A stretch of DNA of 64,000 nucleotides from an uncultured Hoeflea sp. (GTDB taxonomy: Bacteria; Pseudomonadota; Alphaproteobacteria; Rhizobiales; Rhizobiaceae). The notes below the pieces were generated by a model. It searched no databases. It had not been told where the DNA came from and was given only the letters and a program-made list of their open reading frames with translations. The stretch lies in assembly GCF_947501405.1 (NCBI RefSeq), contig NZ_CANMVK010000005.1:186001-250000 (forward strand), written 5' to 3'. A program made the translations under genes and the position numbers. Shown here piece by piece: positions 52,010-61,212 of the stretch (positions within the stretch are counted from its first letter, which is position 1; each line of letters opens with the position of its first letter).

Positions 52010-53119
52010 ATGACCAGCTCCGACCTGCCGCGCCCGAATCCAGGCATCATGGAGATTGCCGCCTATGTGCCCGGCCGCGAGACCGCGCATGGCGTCGAGA
52101 AGGTCTACAAGCTGTCGTCCAATGAATCGCCGCTCGGCCCAAGCCCCAAGGTGGCCGAGGCGATCGCTGCGGAGCATTCCAATCTGGCGATCTATCCCGA
52201 TGGCTCATCATATGTGTTGCGCGAGGCGATCGCGCGCGCCCACGGGCTCAATCCGGCCAACATCCTGTGCGGCAACGGATCGGACGAATTGCTGGGTCTT
52301 TTGTGCCAGACCTATCTGGGACCGGGCGATGAGGGGCTGTTCACCGATCACGGATTCCTGGTCTACAAGATCCAGATCATGGCCGCCGGTGCGACGCCGG
52401 TATCGGTTCCCGACCGGGAGGATCTGACCGCCGATGTGGATGCAATCCTTGCGGCCGTCACCCAAAAAACCAAGATCGTGTTTCTCGCCAATCCGAACAA
52501 TCCAACCGGCACCTATATCCCGGTCAATGACGTCAAACGCCTGCATGCGGGCCTGCCCAAGGGCACGATCCTGGTGCTGGACGCTGCCTATGCGGAATAT
52601 GTGCGGCGCAACGACTATGAAGCCGGCATCGAACTGGTTTCCGACAACGCGAATGTCGTCATGACCCGGACGTTTTCGAAGATCCATGGGCTGGCAGGGC
52701 TGAGAATCGGCTGGATGTATGCCCATGAGGCGATCATTGATGCCTGCAACCGGGTGCGCGGACCGTTCAATGTCAATGCGCTGGCGATCCTGGCCGGCGC
52801 CGCGGCGATTGGCGACAAGGCGCATGTCGAACGTGCGGTCGAGCACAATGAGGTCTGGCTCGCAAAAGTCAGCGATACGCTGGCCGCGCTAGGGCTCGGA
52901 GTGACGCCATCGGTGGGCAATTTCGTGCTGGTGCACTTTCCCAAGACGCCGGGCAAAACCGCGGCAGAGGCGGATGAGTATCTGTGCGCGCGCGGATATG
53001 TGCTGCGCCGGGTGGCCGGCTACGGGCTGCCTGACGCGCTGAGAATGACCATCGGCAGCGAAGAAGCCAATCTCGGCGTGATCGAAGCGTTGACGGCATT
53101 CATGGCCCCCGCATCATGA
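52010..53119 (+). CDS. hisC: Histidinol-phosphate aminotransferase
   Basis: ATG 52010 is the likely start; the open frame continues upstream antisense to nothing useful and overlaps the methyltransferase, so it is not accepted. The 369-residue protein is a fold-type I PLP enzyme: [55 protein letters not shown], the PLP lysine in [16 protein letters not shown] and FVLVHFP. It makes histidinol phosphate in histidine synthesis, and HisC homologues may also transaminate aromatic amino acids. That second role fits the 4-nt overlap with the prephenate dehydrogenase gene. Confidence 0.94.
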   Translation: MTSSDLPRPNPGIMEIAAYVPGRETAHGVEKVYKLSSNESPLGPSPKVAEAIAAEHSNLAIYPDGSSYVLREAIARAHGLNPANILCGNGSDELLGLLCQTYLGPGDEGLFTDHGFLVYKIQIMAAGATPVSVPDREDLTADVDAILAAVTQKTKIVFLANPNNPTGTYIPVNDVKRLHAGLPKGTILVLDAAYAEYVRRNDYEAGIELVSDNANVVMTRTFSKIHGLAGLRIGWMYAHEAIIDACNRVRGPFNVNALAILAGAAAIGDKAHVERAVEHNEVWLAKVSDTLAALGLGVTPSVGNFVLVHFPKTPGKTAAEADEYLCARGYVLRRVAGYGLPDALRMTIGSEEANLGVIEALTAFMAPAS

Positions 53120-54057
53120 CCGAGCCTCTATTCGACTCCATCGCTCTGATCGGCATCGGGCTTATCGGTTCCTCACTGGCGCGCGTGATCGCGGCGAAGG
53201 GGCTGGCCGGTCAGGTCCGGATCGCAACGCGGAGTACCGAGACACTTGACGCGGCCCGGGCGCTGGAACTTGGTGACAGCTATTTCCGGTCGAATGCGGA
53301 AGCGGCTGAAGGTGCGGATCTGGTGATCGTGTCCGTGCCGGTGGGCGCTTCGGAGGCGGTCGCACGGCAAATCGGCCCGCATCTCAAGCCTGGCGCGATC
53401 GTCAGCGATGTCGGTTCGACCAAGGCCTCGGTGGTGCGGCAGATGGCGCCGCATATTCCCGATCATGCGCATTTCATCGCCGGCCACCCGATCGCCGGCA
53501 CCGAGCAGAGCGGCCCTGAAGCGGGTTTTGCCGAACTGTTTGAAAACCGCTGGTGCATTTTGACCCCCGAATCCGGTGCGGATCCGGAGGCAGTGGCGCG
53601 GCTGCGGGGATTCTGGCAGGCCTGCGGGTCGATGGTCGATGAGATGGATCCCGATCATCACGACCGAGTGCTGGCGATCGTGTCGCACCTGCCACACATT
53701 ATCGCCTACAATATTGTGGGCACCGCCGATGACCTCGAGACGGTGACCAAATCCGAGGTGATCAAATACTCGGCCTCAGGTTTTCGCGATTTCACCCGGC
53801 TGGCGGCGTCCGATCCGGTGATGTGGCGGGATGTCTGCCTGCATAACAAGGACGCGCTTCTTGAGATGCTGTCGCGGTTCTCCGAGGACTTATCCTCGTT
53901 GCAGCGGGCGATCCGCTGGGGCGATGGCGACAAGCTCTATGAGTTGTTCAGCCGGACGCGCGGAATTCGCCGCTCGATCATCCAGGCCGGTCAGGACACC
54001 GAAGAGCCGAATTTCGGACGCGATGCGCACAAGGCGGAAGCTGGCGCGGCGGAATAG
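53116..54057 (+). CDS. tyrC: Prephenate/arogenate dehydrogenase
   Basis: The 313-residue protein has the NAD(P) fold [22 protein letters not shown] and the TyrA-family region [56 protein letters not shown] near residues 92-150, with [10 protein letters not shown] around the catalytic histidine. [24 protein letters not shown] follows. It makes 4-hydroxyphenylpyruvate or tyrosine. It is translationally coupled to hisC (ATGA), which suggests joint aromatic and histidine amino acid transamination. Confidence 0.93.
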   Translation: MTEPLFDSIALIGIGLIGSSLARVIAAKGLAGQVRIATRSTETLDAARALELGDSYFRSNAEAAEGADLVIVSVPVGASEAVARQIGPHLKPGAIVSDVGSTKASVVRQMAPHIPDHAHFIAGHPIAGTEQSGPEAGFAELFENRWCILTPESGADPEAVARLRGFWQACGSMVDEMDPDHHDRVLAIVSHLPHIIAYNIVGTADDLETVTKSEVIKYSASGFRDFTRLAASDPVMWRDVCLHNKDALLEMLSRFSEDLSSLQRAIRWGDGDKLYELFSRTRGIRRSIIQAGQDTEEPNFGRDAHKAEAGAAE

Positions 54058-54087
54058 CCGGCTTTTAAGCTGGATGGCCGGCGAGCA

Positions 54088-55098
54088 TTACAGCGGTGCG
54101 AGTTGGCCGAGCGGAATCATGCCCATCGAGACCGCACCATTGCGGATGGTCAGCGGTAAAGTGATGGCGTCATCGCCCGGCACAGTGTCGAGCGCGCCCA
54201 GCATTGGCGCAAACCGGCTGATCATCTTGCCGGCCTCTGCGTCATAGGCGGTCACAACCGAGGCCAGTTGCCCGGCATCGCGCACGGTGAGCTGCAACGC
54301 GGCCGAGATCAGGCCATCGGCGGCGACGCTTACGGGACCGGCAAGTTCGAGCGAGGAGGCCTCATCCAGTGCGAGTGCGATCTTGTGCAGGCGCACCTCA
54401 TAGGCCCCCTCGGGCCAGACAAAGGGCGCATCGAGCAGACCGGGCTGGTTTGAAAGCGTTGTCTCAATAGTCAAGGACTTCGCATCGAACCGACCCAGCA
54501 AGTGCCCTGCGATCGCATCGCCATAGGCAGCAATGTCCACATCATCGCCGTTCTGGCGGATATGAGCGGTCAAGCGCCCGATGGTCAGATTGATTTGCTC
54601 CGACAGGCCGCCGCCCGGTGCAGCATCGGACATTTCGAGGCGGAGTTCGTGGCCATCAAGCGATCCTCGCTGCAGGCCGTTCGGGGTGGCGTTGGTGCTC
54701 ATTTGCAGACCCTGCCAATCGATGCTGCCTGACAGGCGCGGCGAGGAGATGATTAGAGGACCATCGAGTTCCGACACGATGTGGCTTGGCCGGTAGAATT
54801 GTGCGGCCGAGCGAAACGCCCCGGCATCGGCGCTGAGCCCGTCGGCTTGATTGCGGTAAGTCAGGCGATCGCAAAACAGGCCAAAGCGGAAAGGATATCC
54901 CCGAACGATGGCGTTGGCGCATTCCGCGCGCGCATTGTTGCCGGCGATACTGCTCAGCGTTTGCGGGGTGGCTGTCTCAATCCGTGCAGCGATCATGTGC
55001 CATGCCACGGTCCAAGCGACAATGGCTGCGACAATCGCCACGGCGAGCCAGATGAAACGGCTGGCGCTGGAGCGTGCCGGTGAAGATGTGGTCGGCAT
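54088..55098 (-). CDS. DUF2125 domain membrane-anchored protein
   Basis: ATG 55098 follows GGGAGA and gives 336 residues. One N-terminal membrane helix (FIWLAVAIVAAIVAWTVAWHMIA) anchors a large periplasmic domain. ARAECANAIVRGYPFRFGLFCDRLTYRNQADGLSADAGAFRSAAQFYRPSHIVSELDGPLII is the DUF2125 signature, with a cysteine pair that could form a disulfide. The domain is long and beta-rich. The family is confined mainly to alphaproteobacteria and has no known function. It is convergent with tyrC and divergent from chaC. Confidence 0.9.
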   Translation of the reverse strand: MPTTSSPARSSASRFIWLAVAIVAAIVAWTVAWHMIAARIETATPQTLSSIAGNNARAECANAIVRGYPFRFGLFCDRLTYRNQADGLSADAGAFRSAAQFYRPSHIVSELDGPLIISSPRLSGSIDWQGLQMSTNATPNGLQRGSLDGHELRLEMSDAAPGGGLSEQINLTIGRLTAHIRQNGDDVDIAAYGDAIAGHLLGRFDAKSLTIETTLSNQPGLLDAPFVWPEGAYEVRLHKIALALDEASSLELAGPVSVAADGLISAALQLTVRDAGQLASVVTAYDAEAGKMISRFAPMLGALDTVPGDDAITLPLTIRNGAVSMGMIPLGQLAPL

Positions 55099-55231
55099 TG
55101 CGTTCTCCCTGCCTGCCCTGCCATAAGGACGCCAGCGGAGCGAGGGCAGCGTTGGCGCTGGCGTCGTCCCGAAAGGCGGCCGAGATCCGTAACGGCTTTG
55201 CCGTTCACAGCAAAGCGAGCCGTGAGGCAAT

Positions 55232-55822
55232 ATGGGCGTGGATATGGACGATTTCTGGGTGTTTGGCTATGGCTCGCTGATGTGGCGGCCGGGCTTTGAG
55301 CATGAGGAAGTGCGCCCGGCGCGGTTGTTTGGCTATCACCGTGCCTTGTGCGTGCGCTCTTCCGTTCATCGCGGCACCCCTGAGCGCCCGGGTCTGGTGC
55401 TTGGACTGGATCGCGGCGGCTCGTGCCGCGGCATGGCTTTCCGGGTGTCAGGCCGCAACCACAAAACCGTGACCGACTATCTTCGCGCCCGCGAACTGGT
55501 GACCCGGGTCTATGTCGAAACTTCCCACAGGGTGCGTCTTGAAGACAGCCGCCCGATCAATGCCATGGCCTATATCGTTGACCGTTCGCACGCCCAGTAT
55601 GCGGGGGCGATCTCCGTCGCCGAGGCCGTAAACAGGGTGCGTGGCGCCGTGGGACAATCGGGCCCCAACGAGGCGTATGTGCTCAATACGGTCGCTCATC
55701 TTCAGGCCATGGGAATCCGTGACCATCATCTCGAAGAGATTGCAGCGGCAATCGACCCGGGGACGACGGGTTCGGGTTCAATCGACCCGGACGCGTTGCC
55801 GTCAGGTCGGTTGCGCGCCTGA
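55232..55822 (+). CDS. chaC: ChaC-type gamma-glutamylcyclotransferase
   Basis: The 196-residue protein starts with FWVFGYGSLMWRPGFEHEE, the ChaC YGSL motif that binds the gamma-glutamyl group. It continues with ARLFGYHRALCVRSSVHRGTPERPGLVLGLDRGGSCRGMAFRV and NEAYVLNTVAHLQAMGIRDHHLEEI. ChaC enzymes degrade glutathione to 5-oxoproline and Cys-Gly. Its 3' end overlaps the plsC gene by 21 nt tail to tail. Start ATG 55232 has GTGAGG upstream. Confidence 0.92.
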   Translation: MGVDMDDFWVFGYGSLMWRPGFEHEEVRPARLFGYHRALCVRSSVHRGTPERPGLVLGLDRGGSCRGMAFRVSGRNHKTVTDYLRARELVTRVYVETSHRVRLEDSRPINAMAYIVDRSHAQYAGAISVAEAVNRVRGAVGQSGPNEAYVLNTVAHLQAMGIRDHHLEEIAAAIDPGTTGSGSIDPDALPSGRLRA

Positions 55823-56605
55823 GGGCAGGGCTCCCAATTCGGTCAGGCGGCGGCGGGCATCTTCCCTGAGCGGCAGATGCGGATTGGCTTCAACGGTTTC
55901 GATCAACAGCTTGTCGCTGGCGGTTTCCATCACCTCGACCAAGGTATCCATGAAGACGTCAGGATCCAGTCCGGGTTGGATCGGTTCGAGGATCTGCACC
56001 TTGAAGTGCCCGGGAAAGCGCAGGAATTTGCGCCGCGGCCAGAACAAGCCGGGATGCATGACCACCGGTACCACCGGGACGTCGAGATCGCGGTAAAGCC
56101 GGGCAATGCCGTATTTGTAAGACGGTGGCGCGCCAGGCGACCGGCGGGTGCCCTCCGGATAGATGATCAATTGCCGGCCGTTGTCCATTTCGCGTTTTGT
56201 GCGCTCCATCACCCCGGTCATGACCTTGCCCTTGGCCCCGCGATCGACCGGGATCATTCGCATCTTGAAGATATATTGGCCGAACAAGGGGATCCAGCGC
56301 AGCTCCTGCTTGAGGATGTAGACCGGGTCGTCGAGCCAGGGGAGAAGCCCATAAGCGTCCCAGAAGGACTGGTGTTTGGGCGCGAAGATATAGCCGCCCT
56401 CGGGAATGTTTTCCAAACCCTCGATCTCGAATGTGGTGCCTACGATCTTTTCCTGAAGCCAGTGGTTGGACCGGACCCAGTTCTTTGGAATTGACCATGC
56501 CGCCTTGCGTTCGGCAAGAAAGTAGTAGGGCGTGAAGATGATCATCTGAACGATCAAACTGATGTAAAACGCGATGTTGAAAAGAATCGAACGAACAATG
56601 ACCAT
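55802..56605 (-). CDS. plsC: 1-acyl-sn-glycerol-3-phosphate acyltransferase
   Basis: ATG 56605 gives 267 residues. The N-terminal helix SILFNIAFYISLIVQMIIFTPYYFL anchors it to the membrane. The acyltransferase motifs are FAPKHQSFWDAYGL (HX4D), VDRGAKGK, IIYPEGTRRSPG and PVVPVVMHPG. It makes phosphatidic acid from lysophosphatidic acid. The 72 residues that could be added upstream contain no family features. It belongs to the plsC / ydcF / ftsX / ftsE minus-strand block, conserved in rhizobia. Confidence 0.94.
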   Translation of the reverse strand: MVIVRSILFNIAFYISLIVQMIIFTPYYFLAERKAAWSIPKNWVRSNHWLQEKIVGTTFEIEGLENIPEGGYIFAPKHQSFWDAYGLLPWLDDPVYILKQELRWIPLFGQYIFKMRMIPVDRGAKGKVMTGVMERTKREMDNGRQLIIYPEGTRRSPGAPPSYKYGIARLYRDLDVPVVPVVMHPGLFWPRRKFLRFPGHFKVQILEPIQPGLDPDVFMDTLVEVMETASDKLLIETVEANPHLPLREDARRRLTELGALPSGAQPT

Positions 56606-56711
56606 GATGCAATCCGGTTGAACGGTTGAGCCCGGGACCGGAAATCCGACGAGCCTTTGGCTCCGGGTTACACCATCAATGGGCGATGTAAAACCTGCGG
56701 GGAGGGGAAAA

Positions 56712-57455
56712 TCACTCGAGATTGGCAGCCGCCGGCTGGGGGGCGTCCGTTGCGGCGCGCATTCCGCTGTCGGCCTTGGTGCCGCTCCAGTTGCGCAGCC
56801 GGGCCAGCGAGTATTTGGCATATTCGGTGATCAGGGTGCGCATCGCCATGGGGTCGGTCAGCCAGGCCTCGGTGGTCAGATCCGAATAGGTGACCGGGTG
56901 GGCGAGAAAGGTGACGTCCGGACTTGCCTGCGAGAGCTCCAGCAAGCTGCGCGGCATATGGTAATTGTTGGTCACCACCAGAACGCGGCCATAGCCGTGC
57001 TGACGGATCCAGCCTGCGGTTTCATTGGCGTTGCCGATGGTGTCGAGCGCCTGGTAGCCGATATCGACGCAGCAGGCGAATGTGGCCGATTTCGAGCCGG
57101 TGGCGCGACGCAGGGCGGCGCTGGTCGTCGAGGGATTGACGCCGGAAATCAAAAGCCGCTGGCCGACGCCCTGCTCAAGCAGCTCCAGCGCCTGATCGAT
57201 GCGCTGGTAACCGCCGGTGAGCGCCACAATGGCGTCGACCTTGGATGCATCGCCGGACGCCCTGAGATCGGCGATGGTGTCGGTAAAGCGGAAAAACCCG
57301 ATGATGGCCAGCGTCAGGCCGACAATCAGCGCAATCGTGAACAGCCGCAGGCCATGGTGTCCCACCCGCCGCAGACGATGGAACGTGTTCCATCGGGCGG
57401 AGGTTGGGGCGGCTTCCGGGTGAGCCGAATCGGGCCGGGCGGCGTCAGCGCTCAT
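56712..57455 (-). CDS. YdcF-family (DUF218) membrane protein
   Basis: ATG 57455 gives 247 residues. One membrane helix (LFTIALIVGLTLAIIGFF) near residue 40 is followed by the DUF218 domain: ASKVDAIVALTGGYQRIDQALELLEQGVGQRLLISGVNPSTT, ANETAGWIRQHGYGRVLVVTNNYHMPRSLLELSQ. Related SanA and ElyC proteins influence envelope properties. Two cysteines (CC) near residue 138 might coordinate a metal or form a disulfide. Located between plsC and ftsX. Confidence 0.9.
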   Translation of the reverse strand: MSADAARPDSAHPEAAPTSARWNTFHRLRRVGHHGLRLFTIALIVGLTLAIIGFFRFTDTIADLRASGDASKVDAIVALTGGYQRIDQALELLEQGVGQRLLISGVNPSTTSAALRRATGSKSATFACCVDIGYQALDTIGNANETAGWIRQHGYGRVLVVTNNYHMPRSLLELSQASPDVTFLAHPVTYSDLTTEAWLTDPMAMRTLITEYAKYSLARLRNWSGTKADSGMRAATDAPQPAAANLE

Positions 57456-57518
57456 ATATGATGGATACTCCGAGAATCTGGCCGGGACCAGTCGGATTTG
57501 CGGCAAATTTCCGACGGA

Positions 57519-58511
57519 TCAGTCCATTTCCGCCAAAGATGGATCCGCCCGCTGCCGATCGATCTCCCGGATTGTGCGGATTACCGTCAGCCGGGTGGTC
57601 ACAGCGGTCATGCCGGCAATAAGAACCACAATGCCGACGATGCCGAAATATCCGGCGCTGCTCAATGTGAAACGGCCGAAGAGAGCGGTAACCTGATCAT
57701 TGACCGCGGTCGCCATGGAGTTGGTCTGCCAGACCGCAAGCGCCAAGAAGGCCAGGATCGCCAGCCCGCCGCCGGCGGCTGCTCCCTTGAGGCCGATCAT
57801 CAAAAAGCGCTTCTGGAATTCGGAGGCGATGAACCCGGTCTCAGCGCCGACGAAATGCAGAACCTCGACAATGTGGCGGTTGCCGGCCATGGCGCCGCGG
57901 GTTGCGAAAATCACCGTGAGCATGGTGGTCGCGAACATCAGCGCCAGAATGCCGACGCCGACCAGAACGCTGATCCGCGCCATCGAGATCAGGCGGCTGG
58001 CCCAGGCGCGATGATCATCGAGGCTTGCAGCCGGCACGGATTCTGCGAGCGCCTGCCGCATGGCCGTAAAATCGGGCGGAGCGGCCTCGTCGATGGAGAC
58101 AATGACCAGTCTCGGGACTGGCAGCTCGTCAATGTCGATGCCTTCGCCGAGCCAGGGCTCGAGAAGCCTGGCAGTGGAACTGCGATCAACGATCTGCGCG
58201 CTCACGGCGCCGGCAAACGACAGTGCGATGGTGCGAACCTCGACCAGTGCGGCTTCCATGTCGAGGCCATCGGCGGGCTTGATCTGGATGGTGATTTCGC
58301 GGGCCACATCGCCCTGCCAGGCTTCGGCCTTTTCCTGCACCATGGTAACGGCGCCAAGGGTAACTGCGCACAGGAACGACATGATGGCGATCACCACCAT
58401 CAAGGCGCGGCCCGACACGTTAAGCGGCGGCACGATGGGCGCCAGCGGCCGCAAGGTGACCAGGCGCTCCTTGCCGGAGGTCGTGGATGTGGGGCCGGCG
58501 GGATCAGTCAT
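57519..58511 (-). CDS. ftsX: Cell division permease FtsX
   Basis: The 330-residue protein has an N-terminal helix (ALMVVIAIMSFLCAVTLGAVTMV), a periplasmic domain around residues 60-160, and three C-terminal helices (ISVLVGVGILALMFATTMLTVIFATRG, AAAGGGLAILAFLALAVW and YFGIVGIVVLIAGMTAVTTRLTVIRTIREI). It has the FtsX/permease segment HIVEVLHFVGAETGFIASEFQKRFLMIGL. With FtsE it controls peptidoglycan hydrolases at the septum. It overlaps ftsE by 8 nt. Confidence 0.93.
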   Translation of the reverse strand: MTDPAGPTSTTSGKERLVTLRPLAPIVPPLNVSGRALMVVIAIMSFLCAVTLGAVTMVQEKAEAWQGDVAREITIQIKPADGLDMEAALVEVRTIALSFAGAVSAQIVDRSSTARLLEPWLGEGIDIDELPVPRLVIVSIDEAAPPDFTAMRQALAESVPAASLDDHRAWASRLISMARISVLVGVGILALMFATTMLTVIFATRGAMAGNRHIVEVLHFVGAETGFIASEFQKRFLMIGLKGAAAGGGLAILAFLALAVWQTNSMATAVNDQVTALFGRFTLSSAGYFGIVGIVVLIAGMTAVTTRLTVIRTIREIDRQRADPSLAEMD

Positions 58512-59163
58512 AGATATCGAGCCGCCCCTCCGAAAGGATCATCCGCCGTGCATTGACCCGGTCCATCAGGCTCAGATCATGGGTGGCGATCACCACGGCG
58601 GTGCCCAGGCGATTGAGTTCGATAAATAGATTGAGCAGCCGCTGCGCCATTGGCGGGTCGACATTGCCCGTCGGCTCATCGGCAAGCAGGATCTCGGGCT
58701 GGTCGATCAATGCCCGGGCGATGGCCACCCGCTGCTTCTCGCCACCCGACAAAACCGGCGGCAACACATTGATACGCTCACCGAGGCCGACCCATTTGAG
58801 CAGTTCGATGACGTCGGAACGATAGCTTGACTCATCCTTGCCGCGCACCCTGAGCGGTAGCGCAATGTTCTCATAGGTGGTCATGTGGTCGAGGAGCCGG
58901 AAATCCTGGAAGACGATGCCAATGCGCCGCCGCAGCAGCGGCAATTCCTCGCCGGGAATGACGGCAATGTCGCGATCGAACATGCGGATCAAACCCCGGG
59001 TCGGTTTGAGCGACATGAACAATAGCCGCATCAGGGTGGTCTTCCCCGCGCCCGAGGGCCCGGTGAGAAACTGAAACGACTTCTTGGGGATGTCGAAGCT
59101 GAGATCGCGCAGGACCTCCGGCCCCATGCCATAGCGCAAACCGACATTTTCAAAATGGATCAA
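58504..59163 (-). CDS. ftsE: Cell division ATP-binding protein FtsE
   Basis: TTG 59163 (AGGA nine bases upstream) gives the standard start LIHFENVGLRYGMGPEVLRDLSFD; an earlier in-frame start adds 11 unconserved residues. The 219-residue ATPase has Walker A FLTGPSGAGKTTLMRLL, the signature VLSGGEKQRVAIARAL, Walker B ILLADEPTGNVDP and the switch histidine VIATHDLSL. It powers FtsX in septal peptidoglycan control. A CtrA-type box lies 48 bp upstream of the start. Confidence 0.95.
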   Translation of the reverse strand: MIHFENVGLRYGMGPEVLRDLSFDIPKKSFQFLTGPSGAGKTTLMRLLFMSLKPTRGLIRMFDRDIAVIPGEELPLLRRRIGIVFQDFRLLDHMTTYENIALPLRVRGKDESSYRSDVIELLKWVGLGERINVLPPVLSGGEKQRVAIARALIDQPEILLADEPTGNVDPPMAQRLLNLFIELNRLGTAVVIATHDLSLMDRVNARRMILSEGRLDIYD

Positions 59164-59211
59164 CGGTCGTATCCTGTCGCGGAGGGCAATCGGCACACTC
59201 GCCCGGCATGG

Positions 59212-59226
59212 TTAACGCAACGTTAA
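59212..59226 (-). promoter_or_regulatory. Candidate CtrA binding box upstream of ftsE
   Basis: The 15-bp element TTAA-N7-TTAA (TTAACGCAACGTTAA) is at 59212-59226; on the minus strand it reads TTAACGTTGCGTTAAC, a full match to the alphaproteobacterial CtrA consensus TTAA-N7-TTAAC. It lies 48 bp before the ftsE start and 122 bp before the divergent gene. The intergenic region is 185 bp. Control of division genes by CtrA is known in the class, but not specifically shown for this promoter. Confidence 0.6.
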
Positions 59227-59348
59227 ATCCGTCCGAAATCGCGGGCTCGGCGGCGGCTTGTTGGCGAAACGTTAACCATTTCCGTTTACGCATCGGTAAC
59301 CGATGTTTCAATGCCTTCTGACTGGCAGAGGCGGAAAAGGGGCTCGCA

Positions 59349-60077
59349 ATGGGCGTTTCAGGCCGCACCACCTATGCGATTGAACCGAAGAACTCCGACT
59401 TGTTGATCCCCGATCATCGTGCGGGACGAGGTCCGGCCCGGTCGCGCGACATCGAGGACGCCAGTTTCGAAATTCTGGGCAGCGCGCGGGATACCGCGTT
59501 CACGGCCCATGCGCAGCCCCATACAAGGCCGCATTCGCGGCAGGTGTTCAAATCACGGCTGACGCAGGGCGAGCCCGGAGGACCGTTCCCCCGTGATTTC
59601 GCAAGCCCCGATCCCGCGCCAATCATTATGCGGCCGGAACCGGGTGAACGGCTGGGTGTGTTTGGAAGCGGGCCTTCACGGGCATCGAGCGCGGCTACGG
59701 GTCTGCCGTCGGCGGGCGCCGCCTTTGCGTTGACCGTGTGTGCGATCGCCGCTGCGGCGTTCTGGATGGCGGGCGGTCATTCGCTGGTGATCGCGCCATC
59801 CGGCCAGTTGCAGGCGTCAGGCCAGACCCCGGGCTCCATCGCTCCGGTTCACGAACAGGCGGAAACCGGTCAATCCGTCACTTCCGTTGCGGCAGCCCAA
59901 TCGGACGATGCGTTGATGACGCCCGACCCGATTGTCACGGCATCCACGCCCGCGGATACGCCGCTTGCCGCATCTTCTTCATCAGCCTCGTCAGGGTCCT
60001 TCGTCGACCTCAAGCCGCGTCCGGCGCGGATCGAGCGGGCAGGGTCGATCCTGATGATTCGCCCGCAAAGCGAATGA
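59349..60077 (+). CDS. Conserved-position hypothetical protein with one membrane helix
   Basis: The 242-residue protein has a polar, proline- and arginine-rich N-terminus of about 120 residues, one membrane helix at about residues 125-147 (GAAFALTVCAIAAAAFWMAGG), and a low-complexity Ser/Ala/Thr/Pro tail ending in PARIERAGSILMIRPQSE. No domain is recognised. It is divergent from ftsE. At this place rhizobia often have a MJ0042 zinc-ribbon membrane protein; the overall layout is similar, but no zinc-ribbon cysteines are found here. Confidence 0.7.
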   Translation: MGVSGRTTYAIEPKNSDLLIPDHRAGRGPARSRDIEDASFEILGSARDTAFTAHAQPHTRPHSRQVFKSRLTQGEPGGPFPRDFASPDPAPIIMRPEPGERLGVFGSGPSRASSAATGLPSAGAAFALTVCAIAAAAFWMAGGHSLVIAPSGQLQASGQTPGSIAPVHEQAETGQSVTSVAAAQSDDALMTPDPIVTASTPADTPLAASSSSASSGSFVDLKPRPARIERAGSILMIRPQSE

Positions 60078-60168
60078 CTGGCACACATCGGGCGGAAATC
60101 GGTTTGCAGGGCTGATGGGATCGGCTAGGAGTGGGCGGCAATTCTGACCGAACCCTCTGGAGATCCGA

Positions 60169-60711
60169 ATGCCGGTTGTGCGCGGAAAACAAATCGAGCC
60201 TTTGTTCACACCGGAGGCGATCGCCGAGCGCAATCGCGCGATGGCGGCGGAAATCGCCGCCAGTCCGAAAAAGGACCTGCTGGTCATCTCCATCCTCAAG
60301 GGCTCGTTCATCTTCGCCGCGGATCTGATCCGGGCGCTGCATGCTGCGGGGCTGGCGCCGGAAGTCGAATTCATCACCTTGTCGAGCTACGGCAAGGGCA
60401 CCCAGAGCCAGGGCGTCAAGATCATCAAGGACATCGACAGCGATGTGCGGGGCCGGGACGTGCTGCTGATCGATGACATTCTCGAATCTGGCCGTACGCT
60501 GCGCTTTGCCCGTGACCTGATGTATGAGCGCGGCGCCAATCACGTCGACATCGCGGTGCTTTTGGACAAGCGCTCGCGCCGGGAAGGCAGCCTCGATGCC
60601 GAATATGTCGGCTTTGAGTGCCCGGACTATTTCGTGGTCGGCTATGGCATGGACGTAGCCTATGCGTTCCGCGAACTGCCGTTTGTCGGCGTGGTCAAGG
60701 GCGACGCCTGA
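60169..60711 (+). CDS. hpt: Hypoxanthine phosphoribosyltransferase
   Basis: The 180-residue protein has LLVISILKGSFIFAADLIRAL near residue 40, EVEFITLSSYGKGTQSQGVKIIKDID and the PRPP-binding motif DVLLIDDILESGRTLRFARDLM near residue 100. The end has YVGFECPDYFVVGYGMDVAYAFRELPFVGVVK, with the purine-contacting aromatic. It salvages hypoxanthine and guanine to nucleotides. It is followed by cpdR on the same strand after 123 bp. Confidence 0.95.
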   Translation: MPVVRGKQIEPLFTPEAIAERNRAMAAEIAASPKKDLLVISILKGSFIFAADLIRALHAAGLAPEVEFITLSSYGKGTQSQGVKIIKDIDSDVRGRDVLLIDDILESGRTLRFARDLMYERGANHVDIAVLLDKRSRREGSLDAEYVGFECPDYFVVGYGMDVAYAFRELPFVGVVKGDA

Positions 60712-60834
60712 AGGTCAGCACAGCATCTCGACCGGATTGCGGCATTGAGTTTTCCTGGATTCGATCTCCTTTTGTTCATCTTGCGGCAAGCTTTGGGCCA
60801 TAGCTTCGCGAGAGAAGAGAAAGGTATCCGAGCG

Positions 60835-61203
60835 ATGGCGAAAATCCTGATTGCCGAAGACGAAGACAGCCTGAGGCGCTTTGTCGCGCGGGCGCTGGAA
60901 ATGGATGGTCACCAGACGGTCCAGGCCGCCGATGGGGCCGATGCGCTGGATCAGCTCGAAAGCGAGAGTTTCGATCTGCTGCTGTCGGACATCAGAATGC
61001 CGGTGATGGACGGCATTGCGTTGGCCGAGCAGACCGCGGCGCTCGCACCGTCGATGCCGATTTTGCTGATGACCGGCTACGCCGAACAACGCGAGCGGGC
61101 CGAGCCGCTGATGCGCATCATTGTCGATGTGGTGCCCAAACCCTTTTCCCTGCCGCAGATACGTCAGGCAGTGGCGGACGCGCTTGAACCCAGGGCGGCA
61201 TGA
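60835..61203 (+). CDS. cpdR: Response regulator CpdR
   Basis: ATG 60835 gives a 122-residue stand-alone receiver domain: MAKILIAEDEDSLRRFVARALEMDGHQ with the acidic pair, phosphoacceptor aspartate in LLLSDIRMPVMDG near residue 51, T in LLMTGY near 80 and K in VVPKPFSL near 101. The match to CpdR, which when unphosphorylated directs ClpXP to degrade cell-cycle proteins such as CtrA, is good in both length and sequence. The neighbour hpt-cpdR-DUF4175 order is conserved in rhizobia. Confidence 0.92.
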   Translation: MAKILIAEDEDSLRRFVARALEMDGHQTVQAADGADALDQLESESFDLLLSDIRMPVMDGIALAEQTAALAPSMPILLMTGYAEQRERAEPLMRIIVDVVPKPFSLPQIRQAVADALEPRAA

Positions 61204-61212
61204 CCGGTCGGG

